In this document: in pieces, positions 1 to 10,277 of the stretch
Layout: each line of letters starts with the position of its first letter
Numbering within the stretch: position 1 is the first letter of the stretch
DNA from: Photobacterium profundum SS9
GTDB taxonomy: Bacteria; Pseudomonadota; Gammaproteobacteria; Enterobacterales; Vibrionaceae
Direction: 5' to 3'
DNA: 64,000 nucleotides
Assembly (NCBI RefSeq): GCF_000196255.1
Contig: NC_006370.1
Span: 1,208,187-1,272,186 of the forward strand
Notes under the pieces: generated by a model
What the model saw: only the letters and a program-made list of their open reading frames with translations
Database searches by the model: none
Told to the model about the DNA's origin: nothing
Made by a program: the position numbers and the translations under genes

Positions 1-994
1 TACCGACGCTGATACGAATGCAGTTTTCGATAGGAGAACGGCGTAAAATAATACCGTGATTCCATAATGCAGTGAATAAGGCATCAGCATGCGTAAATTT
101 CACCAGTAAATAATTACCGTAGCCATCATAAACCGTTACACCAGACAGCATTCCTAAGCCAGCTTGTAGGTAAGCGCGATTTGCACTGATGTCGAGTACT
201 TGAAATTTAGTTCTAGCACGACCAGCGACAGACAAGGCTTGAACGGCGATATCCGCAACAGGTACTGGTACTGGGTACGGCGCAATAACTTTCAACAATA
301 AGTTAATAACATCGGTGTTGGCTAACGTAAAACCACAACGTAAGCCAGCTAATGCAAATGCTTTTGATAGCGTGCGAAGAATCACTAAGTGTGGATACTT
401 CGCAAGAAGATCTACCGTCGAAGTTTCAAGGCAAAAATCGATATATGCTTCATCAATGACCACAAGTGCTTTATCTGTGGTCATATCAAGTAGCTTTTCG
501 ATATCTCGACGGTTCATTACGTTACCGGTAGGGTTGTTAGGGCTACAAACGAACACTAACTTAACCCCATCTAGGTTGTTTTGAATTGAAGGTAGGTCTA
601 ATTGCCATTCTGGTGTTAACGGCACTGTTTTCGTTTTGATATCAAACGTTTCTGCGCTGATAGCATACATGCCGTATGTTGGTGGACAGTAAAGAATACT
701 GTCTTGGTTTGGTTCACAAAATGTGCGGATTAATAATTCGATACCTTCGTCGGCACCGCGTGATGTTAATACTTGCTTGCTATCAATACCCGCATAATCA
801 GCATAAGCTTGAATCAGATCGGCTGGTTGGCATTCACTATAGCGGTTTAGTCGACCACAAGTGACGCTATATTCATTAGCAAAAGGTGATTCATTTGCGT
901 TTAACCAAATATCACCACTGCCACCTAAACGACGTGCCGATTGGTAAGGCGTAAGTTCGCGTACCGTTTTACGCGCCAGTTGTTCAATGCTCAT
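1..994 (-). CDS. hisC: Histidinol-phosphate aminotransferase, C-terminal part beyond window edge
   Basis: PLP-dependent aminotransferase that converts imidazole acetol-phosphate to histidinol phosphate in histidine synthesis. Reading the minus strand from the ATG at 994 gives an open frame to base 1, about 331 codons, so only the last few tens of residues are missing. The protein starts [20 protein letters not shown]. It carries the family motifs NANESPF near the N-terminus, [15 protein letters not shown] and the PLP-lysine segment [15 protein letters not shown]. The ATG lies two bases after the hisD TAA, and the end of hisD supplies a GAGGCG ribosome-binding site, so translation is probably coupled. 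It is the third structural gene of the his operon seen here. Confidence 0.95.
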   Translation of the reverse strand, partial: MSIEQLARKTVRELTPYQSARRLGGSGDIWLNANESPFANEYSVTCGRLNRYSECQPADLIQAYADYAGIDSKQVLTSRGADEGIELLIRTFCEPNQDSILYCPPTYGMYAISAETFDIKTKTVPLTPEWQLDLPSIQNNLDGVKLVFVCSPNNPTGNVMNRRDIEKLLDMTTDKALVVIDEAYIDFCLETSTVDLLAKYPHLVILRTLSKAFALAGLRCGFTLANTDVINLLLKVIAPYPVPVPVADIAVQALSVAGRARTKFQVLDISANRAYLQAGLGMLSGVTVYDGYGNYLLVKFTHADALFTALWNHGIILRRSPIENCIRISVG

Positions 995-996
995 TA

Positions 997-2328
997 TTAC
1001 GCCTCTTTTTCTTCAACTTGTTGTGCTTTTAATATTTCTTGCTGTTGTAACTTTTCGATACGGATAGTAACAGCACGTTTATGTGCATCTAGCCCTTCAG
1101 CTTCTGCCATGGTAACCACAGTAGGCGCTAAGATTTTCAGGCCATCAGCGGTAAGTTCTTGTACTGTCATACGCTTAGAAAAATCGGCAAGACCTAAGCT
1201 TGAATAGGTGCGCGTGTAGCCATAGGTTGGTAACACATGGTTAGTGCCAGAGGCGTAATCACCCACCGACTCTGGCGACCAATCACCGAGAAAGATTGAG
1301 CCTGCATTATCCAATAAAGGCACTAACTCTCGTGGTTCACGCGTTTGTACAATTAAGTGTTCAGGACCGTAGTGGTTAGAAATAGAGATACACTGTGAGA
1401 TTGTTTCCGTAACGATTAAAATACTAGAGCCTAAGGCTTGGCGCGCAATATCGGCACGAGGTAATACTTTCAGTTGCAGTTGAATCGCATCGGCCACACG
1501 ATCAGCAATGCTTGGTTCTGGTGTTAATAAAATAACTTGAGAATCAGGACCGTGTTCTGCTTGGCTTAATAAATCAGCGGCAATGAAATCAGGATCTGCT
1601 GTTTTATCTGCAATAACTAATACTTCTGAAGGGCCTGCTGGCATATCAATAGCCGCACCACGGAAATCATTACTGACTTGGCGTTTAGCTTCTGTAACGA
1701 ATGCATTACCGGGGCCGAAAATCTTGTCGACTCTTGCGACTGATTTTGTGCCATAAGCCATAGCTGCAATGGCTTGAGAACCGCCAATATTATAGATTTC
1801 TGTAATGCCACATAGCTGGGCCACATATAAAATCTCATCGGCAATCGGTGGCGGTGAGCATAAAACGACCTGACGGCATCCTGCGATTTGTGCGGGAACA
1901 CCCAGCATTAATACTGTCGATGGTAATGGTGCACTGCCACCAGGTATATATAAGCCAACAGAATTAATCGGACGTGTGACTTGTTCACATACCACGCCAG
2001 GTTGTGTTTCAACACGTAGTGGCTTTGTTTTCTGTGCTTTGTGGAATGTCGCGATATTTTGATAAGCCTGTTGCAGCGCCTGTTTCATGTTATCACTAAG
2101 TCGTGATGTAGCAGCCGTTACTTCTTGTTCTGACACTCGGATTGAATCAGGGCGAACACGATCAAACTTTTCAGTGAGTTCTAATAGTGCTTCATCACCA
2201 CGTTGACGGACATCAGCAACCACATCAGCGACAATGGCGGTAATATTTGCACCTTCAGTTATTGCTGGACGCTGAAGTAAAGATTCTTGCTGGTTTTCAC
2301 TGAGAGATTGCCAAACAACCGTTTTCAT
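997..2328 (-). CDS. hisD: Histidinol dehydrogenase
   Basis: Zinc- and NAD-dependent enzyme that oxidises histidinol to histidine in two steps, the last reactions of the pathway. The 443-residue length matches the family (about 430-440). Visible family motifs include YIPGG in the N-terminal half, the [12 protein letters not shown] stretch, the zinc and substrate region [10 protein letters not shown], and NHYGPEHL. The C-terminal extension is rich in Lys, Glu and Gln. It sits four bases downstream of hisG and two bases upstream of hisC, so it is clearly in one operon under the hisL attenuator. Confidence 0.97.
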   Translation of the reverse strand: MKTVVWQSLSENQQESLLQRPAITEGANITAIVADVVADVRQRGDEALLELTEKFDRVRPDSIRVSEQEVTAATSRLSDNMKQALQQAYQNIATFHKAQKTKPLRVETQPGVVCEQVTRPINSVGLYIPGGSAPLPSTVLMLGVPAQIAGCRQVVLCSPPPIADEILYVAQLCGITEIYNIGGSQAIAAMAYGTKSVARVDKIFGPGNAFVTEAKRQVSNDFRGAAIDMPAGPSEVLVIADKTADPDFIAADLLSQAEHGPDSQVILLTPEPSIADRVADAIQLQLKVLPRADIARQALGSSILIVTETISQCISISNHYGPEHLIVQTREPRELVPLLDNAGSIFLGDWSPESVGDYASGTNHVLPTYGYTRTYSSLGLADFSKRMTVQELTADGLKILAPTVVTMAEAEGLDAHKRAVTIRIEKLQQQEILKAQQVEEKEA

Positions 2329-2332
2329 TGCG

Positions 2333-3235
2333 TTACTCCATCATTTTTTCAATTGGCAGTACTAGAATAGAGCTTGCGCCTAATTCTTTTAATTGTTCCA
2401 TCGTTTCCCAGAACAAGTTTTCAGTACTGACAAGGTGAACGGCTACGCGGTTGTTATTTTGCGATAGTGGTAATACTGTTGGGTCTTCAGCACCAGGTAA
2501 TAGCATTTTAATTTGCTCAAGACGATCTGTAGGCGCGTGTAGCATGATGTATTTTGATTCTTTCGCCTGAATGACACCTTGCATACGTGTTAACAAACGG
2601 TCAATTAGCGCTTGTTTTTCAGCACTTAGCTCGGCAGTACATTGAATAAGTACGGCTTTAGAGCGAAGAATAACAGCAGCTTCTTTTAGGCCGTTGGCTT
2701 CAAGCGTTGCTCCTGTTGATACGAGATCACAAATCGCATCGGCTAGGCCAGCGCGAGGAGCGACTTCAACAGAGCCGTTTAGCATACAAGTGCTGAATGT
2801 AACGCCTTGTTTGTCCATATAGCGCTTAACAAGTTGAGGGTAGGTCGTTGCGATACGCTTACCTTGTAGATCTTGTGGTCCGTTATATGTTGCATCTTTG
2901 TCGATAGCGATAGATAAGCGGCAGTCACCAAAATCTAAACGGCGAAGCTTTTTATAATCAGACGGTTCATTGCGTGCTGCACGCTCTAGCCCCACTTCTT
3001 CTAGTTCATTCTCGCCAATAACACCAAGGTCAACAACGCCATCCATGATAAGACCGGGAATGTCATCATCGCGAACAAGTAGCAGATCGATAGGCATATT
3101 TTCCGAGTGAACCACTAGGCGCTCACCCATCATGTTGAATTTAACACCACAACGCTTAAGTAAATCTTGGCACTCTTTACTCAGACGTCCTTTCTTTTGA
3201 ATCGCAATTCTTAATCGTTGTGTTTGCATGGTCAT
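2333..3235 (-). CDS. hisG: ATP phosphoribosyltransferase, long form
   Basis: First committed enzyme of histidine synthesis; it joins ATP and PRPP and is normally feedback-inhibited by histidine. At 300 residues it is the long, hexameric HisG form with a C-terminal regulatory domain, so no HisZ partner is expected. It aligns by eye with E. coli HisG over its whole length, for example [20 protein letters not shown], the PRPP-loop region [20 protein letters not shown], and the end [13 protein letters not shown]. The start used has two in-frame ATGs, residues 1 and 3, which I cannot separate. First structural gene behind the his leader. Confidence 0.97.
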   Translation of the reverse strand: MTMQTQRLRIAIQKKGRLSKECQDLLKRCGVKFNMMGERLVVHSENMPIDLLLVRDDDIPGLIMDGVVDLGVIGENELEEVGLERAARNEPSDYKKLRRLDFGDCRLSIAIDKDATYNGPQDLQGKRIATTYPQLVKRYMDKQGVTFSTCMLNGSVEVAPRAGLADAICDLVSTGATLEANGLKEAAVILRSKAVLIQCTAELSAEKQALIDRLLTRMQGVIQAKESKYIMLHAPTDRLEQIKMLLPGAEDPTVLPLSQNNNRVAVHLVSTENLFWETMEQLKELGASSILVLPIEKMME

Positions 3236-3284
3236 ATTCCTTAATCCAATTCTGTAAAGTTAATCTTTTAAAGCCCTAAAACGC

Positions 3285-3319
3285 AAAAAACCCTCGGAAG
3301 TGTTGCTCTCCGAGGGTTT
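3285..3319 (-). terminator. his operon attenuator terminator
   Basis: On the minus strand a stem of 11 bp (3288-3298 pairing with 3309-3319, GC-rich core CCCTCGGA/TCCGAGGG) is followed by a run of T. It lies between the hisL leader peptide and hisG, as expected for transcription attenuation. A second hairpin (3342-3349 with 3361-3368, CTGGAAGA/TCTTCCAG) lies upstream and may be part of the alternative fold. Confidence 0.9.
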
Positions 3320-3392
3320 GAATTCTTTATTTTATCAAACACTGGAAGAGTTTTTGGTTGTCTTCCAGAGTGAGGCGTATCCTCCCGAAAGA

Positions 3393-3440
3393 CTAGTCAG
3401 GATGATGATGGTGATGTAGGTTTACCATTGGGATACGCAT
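3393..3440 (-). CDS. hisL: his operon leader peptide
   Basis: A 15-residue frame reads MRIPMVNLHHHHHPD with five consecutive histidine codons, ending about 75 bases before the attenuator stem. The E. coli leader ends in seven His followed by PD, so the HHHHHPD ending is directly comparable. Ribosome stalling at the His codons when charged tRNA-His is scarce would favour the antiterminator. I prefer the ATG at 3440 because an AGAG sequence lies about nine bases upstream; the in-frame ATG at 3428 is possible. No database supports this; it is read from the sequence. Confidence 0.92.
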   Translation of the reverse strand: MRIPMVNLHHHHHPD

Positions 3441-3679
3441 AATTATTTACTCTGTATAGTATAGTTACTTAATGCATTAGTGTGTAATGCTTGGTATTTA
3501 CACTAACGAAGCTCATTAGAATTTGCAACATTAATTTTATGTAAATAGTGAATTCATTATTGATGCTGGCTAAAGTGCCTATTTGTACCCGCTTTCTCAC
3601 GAAGATGCAGAGTATCCCGTGAGGAGGTTCTAGATTGTATTAACAAAAATGTAGCAGTGTGGTTTAGATGATTATCCGA

Positions 3680-3868
3680 TCAAACATAAATATCTAATAA
3701 CCCTTTTTTATGTTTATTTGCTTGTTGTTCCTCGGGTTCTTCGGGGGTGTCTTGTTGTTGTTGTTTGGGCTCGACCCGCTGATGGCGATCAATGAGCATG
3801 GTTGATTGGGTCACTTTTTTGAGTTGTTTCTGTGCAGTTCGCGGCAGATTATTGTTGGTATTGATCAT
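3680..3868 (-). CDS. Small hydrophilic hypothetical protein
   Basis: I do not recognise this 62-residue protein. The start is set at the ATG at 3868 because a strong GGAGGGAAAG ribosome-binding site precedes it directly; the longer frame to 3916 lacks one. The N-terminal half is basic (LPRTAQKQLKKV), the middle is a Gln/Glu/Pro-rich low-complexity stretch, and the C-terminus is KKGLLDIYV. There is no signal peptide or membrane segment. It stands alone between the his leader and ychJ. The good ribosome-binding site and the ordered ends suggest a real gene, but its function is unknown. Confidence 0.65.
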   Translation of the reverse strand: MINTNNNLPRTAQKQLKKVTQSTMLIDRHQRVEPKQQQQDTPEEPEEQQANKHKKGLLDIYV

Positions 3869-4050
3869 GTCTTTCCCTCCACGTTTATAGATGTTGTATA
3901 GGACGTGTCGGCACATTAGTGAACAACTTGAGTGTTTTTTACTCTATTTTTTGTATGTATTAATGCAGTAAGTATGATCAACGATGAAATGTTTGGCGGC
4001 TTTATGCAGAGAAATAATGTTGAGGGCTAGATGAACAAAGAAGTAAGTAA

Positions 4051-4074
4051 AGAGATCAGCTAACGCTGACCTCT
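4051..4074 (-). terminator. Probable terminator downstream of ychJ
   Basis: A 10-bp stem (AGAGATCAGC with GCTGACCTCT, one G-U pair, four-base loop) lies about 40 bases past the ychJ stop. The T tract on the minus strand is interrupted, so termination strength is uncertain. Confidence 0.5.
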
Positions 4075-4114
4075 GGGGATTTTTAATACGGATAATGTAT
4101 TTAAGTTGCTGCGG

Positions 4115-4651
4115 TTATCCGCAACACTTTTTGAATTTCTTACCACTGCCGCAGGTGCAAGGATCATTGCGTCCGATGGTTTTGGTGCTTACTGCTGGTT
4201 GAATCGCTGGTGGTGTTTCTACCGTTTCTTCCGCAATGTGGCTTTCAGGGTAATCGCCATCGATATAGAACCATTGCTGTTCTCCGTTGACTGTTTCTTG
4301 CAGAAAACGAGATCGTTCATGAAGCGTATATTGATCTTTTCCATCTTGGTACATGGCTCTGAATTCAACAAAGCCTTCACCATTGTCTGCAATCTCACTG
4401 TTTATCACTTGAAGTCCAAGCCATTTTGAATGAACTGAATCTGCAATTGCTTCGCGGTGTTGCTCTGCTTCACAACTTGAGTGGTAGGTAGCAACAACAA
4501 AATCAACAAGACCTAGAACGTGTGCACTGTAACGCGCGCGCATAATTTGTTCAGGGTGTGTTGCTAATGCGGCTGATTGATGTATTGGCTGACAACATTC
4601 AGCAAGTTGTTTTTTGCTACCACATGGGCATAACGTGATTTGGTTAGACAT
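4115..4651 (-). CDS. ychJ: YchJ-family protein with two SEC-C metal-binding motifs
   Basis: 178 residues. SEC-C type zinc motifs sit at both ends: [13 protein letters not shown] at about residues 8-20 and [15 protein letters not shown] at the C-terminus. Between them is the YchJ (UPF0225) central domain with [10 protein letters not shown] and the Y.DG..QYTLHE.SRF region. SEC-C motifs bind zinc and in SecA mediate protein contacts; the cellular role of YchJ itself is not established. It starts two bases after the stop of the upstream EAL-HDOD gene, so the two are probably co-transcribed, though I see no functional link. Confidence 0.9.
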   Translation of the reverse strand: MSNQITLCPCGSKKQLAECCQPIHQSAALATHPEQIMRARYSAHVLGLVDFVVATYHSSCEAEQHREAIADSVHSKWLGLQVINSEIADNGEGFVEFRAMYQDGKDQYTLHERSRFLQETVNGEQQWFYIDGDYPESHIAEETVETPPAIQPAVSTKTIGRNDPCTCGSGKKFKKCCG

Positions 4652-4653
4652 GA

Positions 4654-5877
4654 TTATTTGGTCGCTGATGATTTCTCAATAATTGCCGACCATTTTAATG
4701 ACTCAACATAGACCTCTGCAACGTTTGTTTCATCAATACCCAGTTCTTTGCTGTAGAGAGAGACTTTATCCCAGTCTGCTTGGTCATAAGCGATGGCTAA
4801 TTTAAGCATTATGCCTAGAGGTCCTGTTTTACTCACTAGTGCAGCTTGAATTCCAGCACTTAAAGGCAATTGTTCAATTAACTCTTCAATTGATTGATCA
4901 AGTAATGAATCGAGTAGTGAGAATAAGCCCGTTAAAAAAGCCTGATTACTCACTATTTTTGGGGTTACAAGCACACTTAAACGCTCACAAAAGTTAGCTC
5001 TTTGTAAGGAGAGGCTATATAACGATTGGGGTTTTTCTGCCAAAGCATGAGATGCAGCGACAAAAGAAATAAAGCGGCGTAATTTTTCTTCACCTAAATA
5101 GACTAATGCCTGTTTGAACGATGAAATAGGCTTCGACTTAGACGATGTAATAGTGTTTACATGGCGAAGCAATTTGTATGACAGTGATACATCGGTGGCT
5201 ATAATTTTTTCAACTTTATCAAAGTTAACTTGCGGTAAGCATATTTCTTGATAGAGCTGCATTGTTGTTAAAGCCGATGGTGTCAGCGACCTACTTTGTA
5301 TCATTTCGGGCTTACTGAAAAAGAAGCCTTGGAAAAAATCAAATCCAGCATCACTAGCTTCAATGAATTCAGCATACGTTTCGACTTTTTCTGCTAAAAA
5401 CTTAATATTATTTTTCTTATATCTTTGTATAAAAAATCGCGCCCTATCAATGGGTATCGCACGGATATCAAACTTAATGATATGGATAAAAGGTAAGAAA
5501 CGTAGCCAATCCTTACTTGGAACAAAGTCATCTAATGCCAGTGTGTAGCCTTTTTTATGGAGCTCAATTACCGCTTCTAGTAATGCATCCGAAGGGGTGC
5601 AACTTTCCAGTATTTCAATCACAAAACTCTGCTTGGGAAAAAGAAGAGGTGTTCTTTGAAGAAGGCTTGATTCTGGAAAATTAACGAAGGCTTTTTTCCC
5701 CGCAGTGACTTGTGATGATCCTGAAGTGAAAAAATTATTGATCAATAAACGATTGGTTGCGAGTTCATCTTCAACGTCAGGAAAACAGTTATTTGGGCCA
5801 TCACGAAAAAGTAATTCGTACCCGACGGTTACTTTGTCTTTATTTAGAATAGGTTGCCGTGCTAGGTATGAATGCAT
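4654..5877 (-). CDS. EAL-HDOD signalling protein
   Basis: 407 residues from the ATG at 5877. A longer frame reaches a TTG at 5928, but the protein starting [16 protein letters not shown] has the usual N-terminus of the YuxH-like family. Residues about 5-195 form an EAL-like domain ([28 protein letters not shown]), and about 200-390 an HDOD domain. Several residues that bind metal and cyclic-di-GMP in active EAL domains look replaced: FVNFPESS where IN.S is usual, and AEKVET where AEGVE is usual. So it is probably a degenerate EAL domain acting in signalling rather than as a phosphodiesterase. HDOD proteins of this type often affect motility or virulence regulation; the target here is unknown. 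Confidence 0.85.
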   Translation of the reverse strand: MHSYLARQPILNKDKVTVGYELLFRDGPNNCFPDVEDELATNRLLINNFFTSGSSQVTAGKKAFVNFPESSLLQRTPLLFPKQSFVIEILESCTPSDALLEAVIELHKKGYTLALDDFVPSKDWLRFLPFIHIIKFDIRAIPIDRARFFIQRYKKNNIKFLAEKVETYAEFIEASDAGFDFFQGFFFSKPEMIQSRSLTPSALTTMQLYQEICLPQVNFDKVEKIIATDVSLSYKLLRHVNTITSSKSKPISSFKQALVYLGEEKLRRFISFVAASHALAEKPQSLYSLSLQRANFCERLSVLVTPKIVSNQAFLTGLFSLLDSLLDQSIEELIEQLPLSAGIQAALVSKTGPLGIMLKLAIAYDQADWDKVSLYSKELGIDETNVAEVYVESLKWSAIIEKSSATK

Positions 5878-5973
5878 GTGATTTTCGTATAACCAATATG
5901 AAGAAAATGAATAGGAAAACAATGCCAATTGTACCCACTAATAACCCTGATGAATAGAATCATTTTGATTAGT

Positions 5974-6029
5974 TATACCCAAGTTACCTCAAGGTACTCG
6001 AACCCTGCATCTTGAGGTAGCTTGGTATA
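5974..6029. repeat. Minimal copy of MITE-like repeat, termini only
   Basis: A 56-base imperfect palindrome beginning TATACCCAAGTTACCTCAAG and ending in its near-inverse (CATCTTGAGGTAGCTTGGTATA). The two ends match the two ends of the 283-bp element at 31797-32079, with the roughly 230-bp core missing. It looks like an internal-deletion derivative, between the EAL-HDOD gene and the divergent permease gene. Confidence 0.8.
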
Positions 6030-6152
6030 TTACAAATTACTATCAATCCCCAATGTGATGTACATTACAAATTAAGACAATGATATAGAACAAAGATTGA
6101 TTTTAGACATTAATAGATAATATTTTTCTGTTTTCAACATGTTGTACTTTAA

Positions 6153-7046
6153 ATGAATATATTTACCTTACTGCAAGCGGGATTGCTTGTAGGAGGAGGC
6201 GTGTTTATTGCTATGCTTTTTTTATCATGGCGAAAAAACCGAGCGCATGAGGCGCAAACAAGAATCCTTCCTATTGCTTTTATTGGTGGCTTTGCCAACT
6301 TTTGCGACACATTAGGTGTTGGTAGTTTTGCTATAAAAACGGCAGGTTATAAACAATTTAAGCTTATTGATGATCAGCTGTTACCCGGCACGCTGAATTG
6401 CCAAGCCGTTTTAGCTACCGTTGTACAATCGTTGATCTTCTTAACGGCTGTCGATGTTGATCCAACGACCTTAGTGAGTCTTGTTATTGCTGCTTGTTTA
6501 GGCGCAACGTGGGGTGCTCGTTTAGTGTCGAGTTGGGATCGACAAGTCATTCGACTTGTAATGAGCATTGCTTTACTCATTGTTGCTGGGTTAATGCTTG
6601 CGGGGCAGTTAAAGTTGTTTCCTTTAGGTGGGATGAGCTTGGGGTTAACTGGCTGGAAATTAGCTGGTGGTATTCTAGGTAACTTCTTATTTGGTGCGCT
6701 AATGACCGTTGGTATTGGTTTATATGCACCGTGTATGGTAATGGTTTATTTACTGGGTATGCACCCGCTGGCGGCTTTCCCTATTATGATGTGTTCTTGT
6801 GCATTTTTGAGTTTTTTCTCTGCCGGCAGCTTTATTCGTATGAACCGTATTAATAGCCGTGCAGCGATTGCTGTCGCAATTACAGGACCAATTGGTGTTG
6901 TTATTGCCGCGTATTTGGTGAAGTCATTAGATATGCATGTGTTGGCTTGGTTAGTGACAGCGGTTGTACTTTATACTTCAGTCACGATGTATCGCTCATG
7001 GGCAAAAGAGCGTGCCAGTCTGCGTATTGAACTCTCTGTTGGCTAG
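6153..7046 (+). CDS. TauE/SafE-family membrane permease
   Basis: 297 residues, very hydrophobic, with about eight likely membrane segments including residues 5-25, 70-95, 100-120, 135-155, 170-200, 205-230, 240-260 and 265-285. The spacing of two similar halves with GGFANFCDTLGVGSFA in the first half, and the gene length, fit the TauE/SafE (DUF81) family of anion exporters such as sulfite exporters. Substrate cannot be told from sequence, and no sulfur genes are adjacent. It is a single-gene unit with its own terminator at 7074. Confidence 0.82.
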   Translation: MNIFTLLQAGLLVGGGVFIAMLFLSWRKNRAHEAQTRILPIAFIGGFANFCDTLGVGSFAIKTAGYKQFKLIDDQLLPGTLNCQAVLATVVQSLIFLTAVDVDPTTLVSLVIAACLGATWGARLVSSWDRQVIRLVMSIALLIVAGLMLAGQLKLFPLGGMSLGLTGWKLAGGILGNFLFGALMTVGIGLYAPCMVMVYLLGMHPLAAFPIMMCSCAFLSFFSAGSFIRMNRINSRAAIAVAITGPIGVVIAAYLVKSLDMHVLAWLVTAVVLYTSVTMYRSWAKERASLRIELSVG

Positions 7047-7073
7047 TTTTAACCGGCTCTAATATAAAAAGAG

Positions 7074-7101
7074 AAAGGTACGTTTTGGCGTACCTTTTTT
7101 T
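7074..7101 (+). terminator. Rho-independent terminator
   Basis: AAAGGTACG-loop-CGTACCTTTTTT follows the permease gene. The stem is near-symmetric, so it may also serve the converging lpxH transcript. Confidence 0.88.
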
Positions 7102-7128
7102 ATTGGTTTATCGTTGGGATACCACACG

Positions 7129-7866
7129 CTATTGGTTTTTTTCACTGAAATCACGTGTTTCAAGTTTACAGCCATCAGGGGTACATACTAAAACGGAACC
7201 ATGATGATACCAATCACCTAAAACCGTACGGATTGCGGCTTTTCCGTTGACTTCAATATGGTGTACATCAGGGCGGTGAGTATGACCATGGATCATATCA
7301 ATGACGTTTTGTTCTGCCATTAGTCGTACGACTTCATTTGGCGTCACATCCATAATACTGGTTGTTTTTTCTTTATTATTTTTGCTGCTACCACTACGGA
7401 TTTTATCCCCAACTTTTTGGCGATACGTTAAAGGTAAACAGAAAAATAGCCATTGAATAAAACGGTTATGTACTCTTTTGCGATAACGTAGATAATCTTC
7501 ATCTTCAATACAAAGTGTATCGCCATGAAGGATTAACGTGGGTGTACCGTACAGGTCGATAACGGTGTGTTCAGGTAATAATGTCATGCCTGTTTCTTGG
7601 CAAAAACGCGATCCAATTAAAAAATCACGGTTACCATAAATGAAGTAGCAAGGTACGCCTGAGTCTGTGAGCTGTTTGAATGCGTGCTTTATCTGTTGCA
7701 GGAAAGGGGAGTCATCGTCATCTCCAATCCACATTTCAAATAAATCGCCGAGTACATAGAGCGCATCAATGTTTCTTGCTTCTTGTTGCATGAAGTGAAG
7801 AAAACAATCGGTGATATCTGTACGTTCAGCGCTGAGGTGCAAATCTGCAATAAAGAGAGTCGTCAT
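7129..7866 (-). CDS. lpxH: UDP-2,3-diacylglucosamine diphosphatase
   Basis: Cleaves UDP-2,3-diacylglucosamine to lipid X and UMP in lipid A synthesis, on the inner face of the cytoplasmic membrane. The 245-residue length is standard. Metallophosphoesterase motifs are all visible: FIADLHL at residues 4-10, YVLGDLFEMWIGDDD, FIYGNRDFLIG, LHGDTLCIED, and the C-terminal HGHTHRP. It lies 40 bases downstream of ppiB in the same direction, as in other gammaproteobacteria (ppiB-lpxH), with cysS divergent. Confidence 0.96.
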   Translation of the reverse strand: MTTLFIADLHLSAERTDITDCFLHFMQQEARNIDALYVLGDLFEMWIGDDDDSPFLQQIKHAFKQLTDSGVPCYFIYGNRDFLIGSRFCQETGMTLLPEHTVIDLYGTPTLILHGDTLCIEDEDYLRYRKRVHNRFIQWLFFCLPLTYRQKVGDKIRSGSSKNNKEKTTSIMDVTPNEVVRLMAEQNVIDMIHGHTHRPDVHHIEVNGKAAIRTVLGDWYHHGSVLVCTPDGCKLETRDFSEKNQ

Positions 7867-7875
7867 AATAGAAAG

Positions 7876-7896
7876 AGGGTGAGCAAACGCTCACCC
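7876..7896 (-). terminator. Intercistronic hairpin between ppiB and lpxH
   Basis: Perfect 9-bp stem AGGGTGAGC/GCTCACCCT with an AAAC loop, just past the ppiB stop. Only a short interrupted T run follows on the minus strand, so it may be partial terminator or mRNA-stabilising structure. Confidence 0.6.
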
Positions 7897-7906
7897 TAAT
7901 CAAAGA

Positions 7907-8404
7907 TTATTCTTCGATTGTTACGTTGTTGATTGCAACATCTTCAACCGGTACGTCTTGGTGAACGTAACCGCTGTTACCAGTAGAAACAGCTTTGATT
8001 TTGTTTACTACATCCATACCTTCAACAACTTCAGCAAATACACAGTAACCCCAACCATCAGGCGTTTCTGATTTAAAGTCTAGGAATTTGTTATCGTTAA
8101 CGTTGATAAAAAACTGAGAACTTGCAGAATGCGGTTCCATAGTACGTGCCATTGCAAGTGTACCCACTTTGTTGCTTAGGCCGTTGCTTGCTTCGTTCTT
8201 GATTGTTTCACGTGTTTCTTTTTCAACCATACCAGAAGACATACCGCCGCCCTGGACCATGAAACCATCAATTACACGGTGGAAAATCGTATCGTTGTAG
8301 AAACCGTCACGGCAATATTGTAGGAAGTTTGCACACGTTTCAGGCGCTTTTTCTGTGTTAAGTTGGATCTTGATGTCACCAAAAGTTGTGTGAAGCGTTA
8401 CCAT
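7907..8404 (-). CDS. ppiB: Peptidyl-prolyl cis-trans isomerase B, cyclophilin type, cytoplasmic
   Basis: Cyclophilin catalysing proline isomerisation in protein folding. 165 residues, full length, with no signal peptide, which fits the cytoplasmic PpiB rather than periplasmic PpiA. Catalytic and binding motifs are present: [13 protein letters not shown] with the catalytic Arg, [18 protein letters not shown], and the conserved Trp region [25 protein letters not shown] ribosome-binding site precedes the ATG. It is divergent from cysS. Confidence 0.97.
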   Translation of the reverse strand: MVTLHTTFGDIKIQLNTEKAPETCANFLQYCRDGFYNDTIFHRVIDGFMVQGGGMSSGMVEKETRETIKNEASNGLSNKVGTLAMARTMEPHSASSQFFINVNDNKFLDFKSETPDGWGYCVFAEVVEGMDVVNKIKAVSTGNSGYVHQDVPVEDVAINNVTIEE

Positions 8405-8569
8405 GAGATTGTCCTTTAATGGATTGTATATGCTTAGACTTTGAAGTCTAACTTACTAGTACCTATTCATACAAATTTTGATGTTTGAAATAGCGGTAAT
8501 AATACGATGAACCATTGTACTAGATGCCAATAAATTCTCCCTGAAACTCGCATCTTGACGATGTTTGGG

Positions 8570-8575
8570 TATAAT
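8570..8575 (+). promoter_or_regulatory. Candidate -10 element for cysS
   Basis: A perfect TATAAT lies about 45 bases before the cysS start. I do not see a good -35 hexamer at the normal distance. The segment just upstream (GCATCTTGACG...GGGTATA) resembles a terminal repeat of the element at 31797-32079, so this -10 may lie in a decayed repeat end. Confidence 0.4.
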
Positions 8576-8619
8576 TACTTCTCTTATATCGACACCCATT
8601 AAATGAGTACGTACGAAGC

Positions 8620-10014
8620 ATGTTGAAGATCTATAACTCACTGACAAAACAGAAAGAGGAATTTAAACCCATTCAGCCTGGTAAAATAGGCATGTATGTC
8701 TGTGGGGTAACCATTTACGATTTGTGTCACATTGGGCATGGTCGTACATTTGTGTCTTTCGATGTTGTTTCTCGTTACCTGCGATACTCTGGTTACGATT
8801 TAACGTTTGTTCGAAATATTACGGATATCGATGACAAAATTATTAAGCGTGCGGCTGAAAATGGCGAAAGCTGTGAGTCATTAACAGAGCGTTTAATTGG
8901 TGAAATGCATAAAGACTTTGATGCTTTAGGCATGAAACGTCCAGATATTGAACCGCGTGCAACAGAATTCATTGCTGAAATTATTATCCTGTGTGAACGC
9001 TTAATTGAGCGTGGCTTTGCATACGTGGCAAGTAATGGCGATGTTATGTTCGAAGTGAGCAAGTTTGAAGAGTATGGTCGCTTATCTAGGCAAGATCTTG
9101 ACCAACTTCAAGCTGGCGCTCGTGTTGATATAGATATGGCTAAGCGTAGTCCTCTTGATTTCGTATTGTGGAAAATGTCTAAGCCTGGTGAGCCTACTTG
9201 GGAATCACCGTGGGGTGCTGGTCGTCCAGGTTGGCACATCGAATGTTCAGCAATGAACTCTGCGATTTTAGGTGACCATTTTGATATTCATGGTGGCGGT
9301 TCAGATTTACAATTTCCGCACCACGAAAACGAAATTGCACAATCATGTTGTGCAACTGGTTCACAATATGTGAACACATGGATGCACAGTGGCATGGTAA
9401 TGGTCGATCGTGAAAAAATGTCTAAATCATTAGGTAACTTTTTCACTATTCGCGATGTACTAGCTCATTATGACGCAGAAAGTGTACGTTACTTCTTGAT
9501 GTCTGGTCATTACCGTAGCCAATTGAACTACAGTGAAGATAACCTTAAGCAAGCGCGTTCAGCACTAGAGCGTTTATATACGTCATTACGTGGTTTGGAT
9601 TTGACTGCGCAAGCAGAAGGCGGCGAAGAGTTTGTTACGCGCTTTACTGCATCAATGAATGATGACTTTAATACGCCTGAAGCGTATTCCGTATTATTTG
9701 ATATGGCACGTGAAATCAACCGCCTAAAAGCTGATGAAACAATTGCTAATAACATTGTGCAAGCATCAGCATTAGGTGCACGTTTACGTGAGTTGGCTGA
9801 CATTCTAGGTTTATTGTCACAAGACCCAGAAGCTTTCCTTCAAGGTGGTGCTGGTCAAGATGATGTGGCTGAAATTGAAACTTTAGTTCAACAACGTCTT
9901 GATGCTCGTGCTGCAAAAGACTGGGCTGCTGCCGATGCTGCTCGTGATAAGTTACTTGCCATGAAGATTATTTTGGAAGATGGTCCGCAAGGAACAACTT
10001 GGCGTCGCAAGTAA
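8620..10014 (+). CDS. cysS: Cysteine--tRNA ligase
   Basis: Class I aminoacyl-tRNA synthetase that charges tRNA-Cys in the cytoplasm. 464 residues, matching the family (E. coli 461). Visible signatures are the zinc-site Cys and HIGH motif in [19 protein letters not shown] at residues 27-45, the conserved [22 protein letters not shown] block, and the KMSKS motif [10 protein letters not shown] at about 266. The C-terminal anticodon-binding domain ends in GTTWRRK. Divergent from ppiB, as in many relatives, and followed by tandem hairpins. Confidence 0.98.
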   Translation: MLKIYNSLTKQKEEFKPIQPGKIGMYVCGVTIYDLCHIGHGRTFVSFDVVSRYLRYSGYDLTFVRNITDIDDKIIKRAAENGESCESLTERLIGEMHKDFDALGMKRPDIEPRATEFIAEIIILCERLIERGFAYVASNGDVMFEVSKFEEYGRLSRQDLDQLQAGARVDIDMAKRSPLDFVLWKMSKPGEPTWESPWGAGRPGWHIECSAMNSAILGDHFDIHGGGSDLQFPHHENEIAQSCCATGSQYVNTWMHSGMVMVDREKMSKSLGNFFTIRDVLAHYDAESVRYFLMSGHYRSQLNYSEDNLKQARSALERLYTSLRGLDLTAQAEGGEEFVTRFTASMNDDFNTPEAYSVLFDMAREINRLKADETIANNIVQASALGARLRELADILGLLSQDPEAFLQGGAGQDDVAEIETLVQQRLDARAAKDWAAADAARDKLLAMKIILEDGPQGTTWRRK

Positions 10015-10027
10015 GTGTAGATTGTCA

Positions 10028-10120
10028 GTTTACACACTCTGTAAGTAATAGTGTGTAAACGTACGCTAATGATGATTTCGCAGGAAAATTGAAAACCGAA
10101 GTATTAACTTCGGTTTTTTT
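10028..10120 (+). terminator. Tandem hairpins ending the cysS transcript
   Basis: An 11-bp perfect stem (GTTTACACACT at 10028 with AGTGTGTAAAC at 10050-10060) is followed by a typical terminator: AACCGAAGT, loop, ACTTCGGTT and seven T (10094-10120). Confidence 0.88.
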
Positions 10121-10277
10121 GTGTCTTTTTTTTATTTTCATCGCTGTTTTTATTGTTGTTTTTGATAAACGGAAGATAAAGGCGATCATGAAAAAACAGG
10201 ATAGAAAAATATATGCGCACTTTTTTGCATCAAAAAGAGATTTTGATTATGGATCCGGCGTCACCATTCGAAGTGTA

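Noticed and set aside
315..1207. Plus-strand frames across hisC and hisD
   Set aside because: Antisense to clearly conserved histidine genes.
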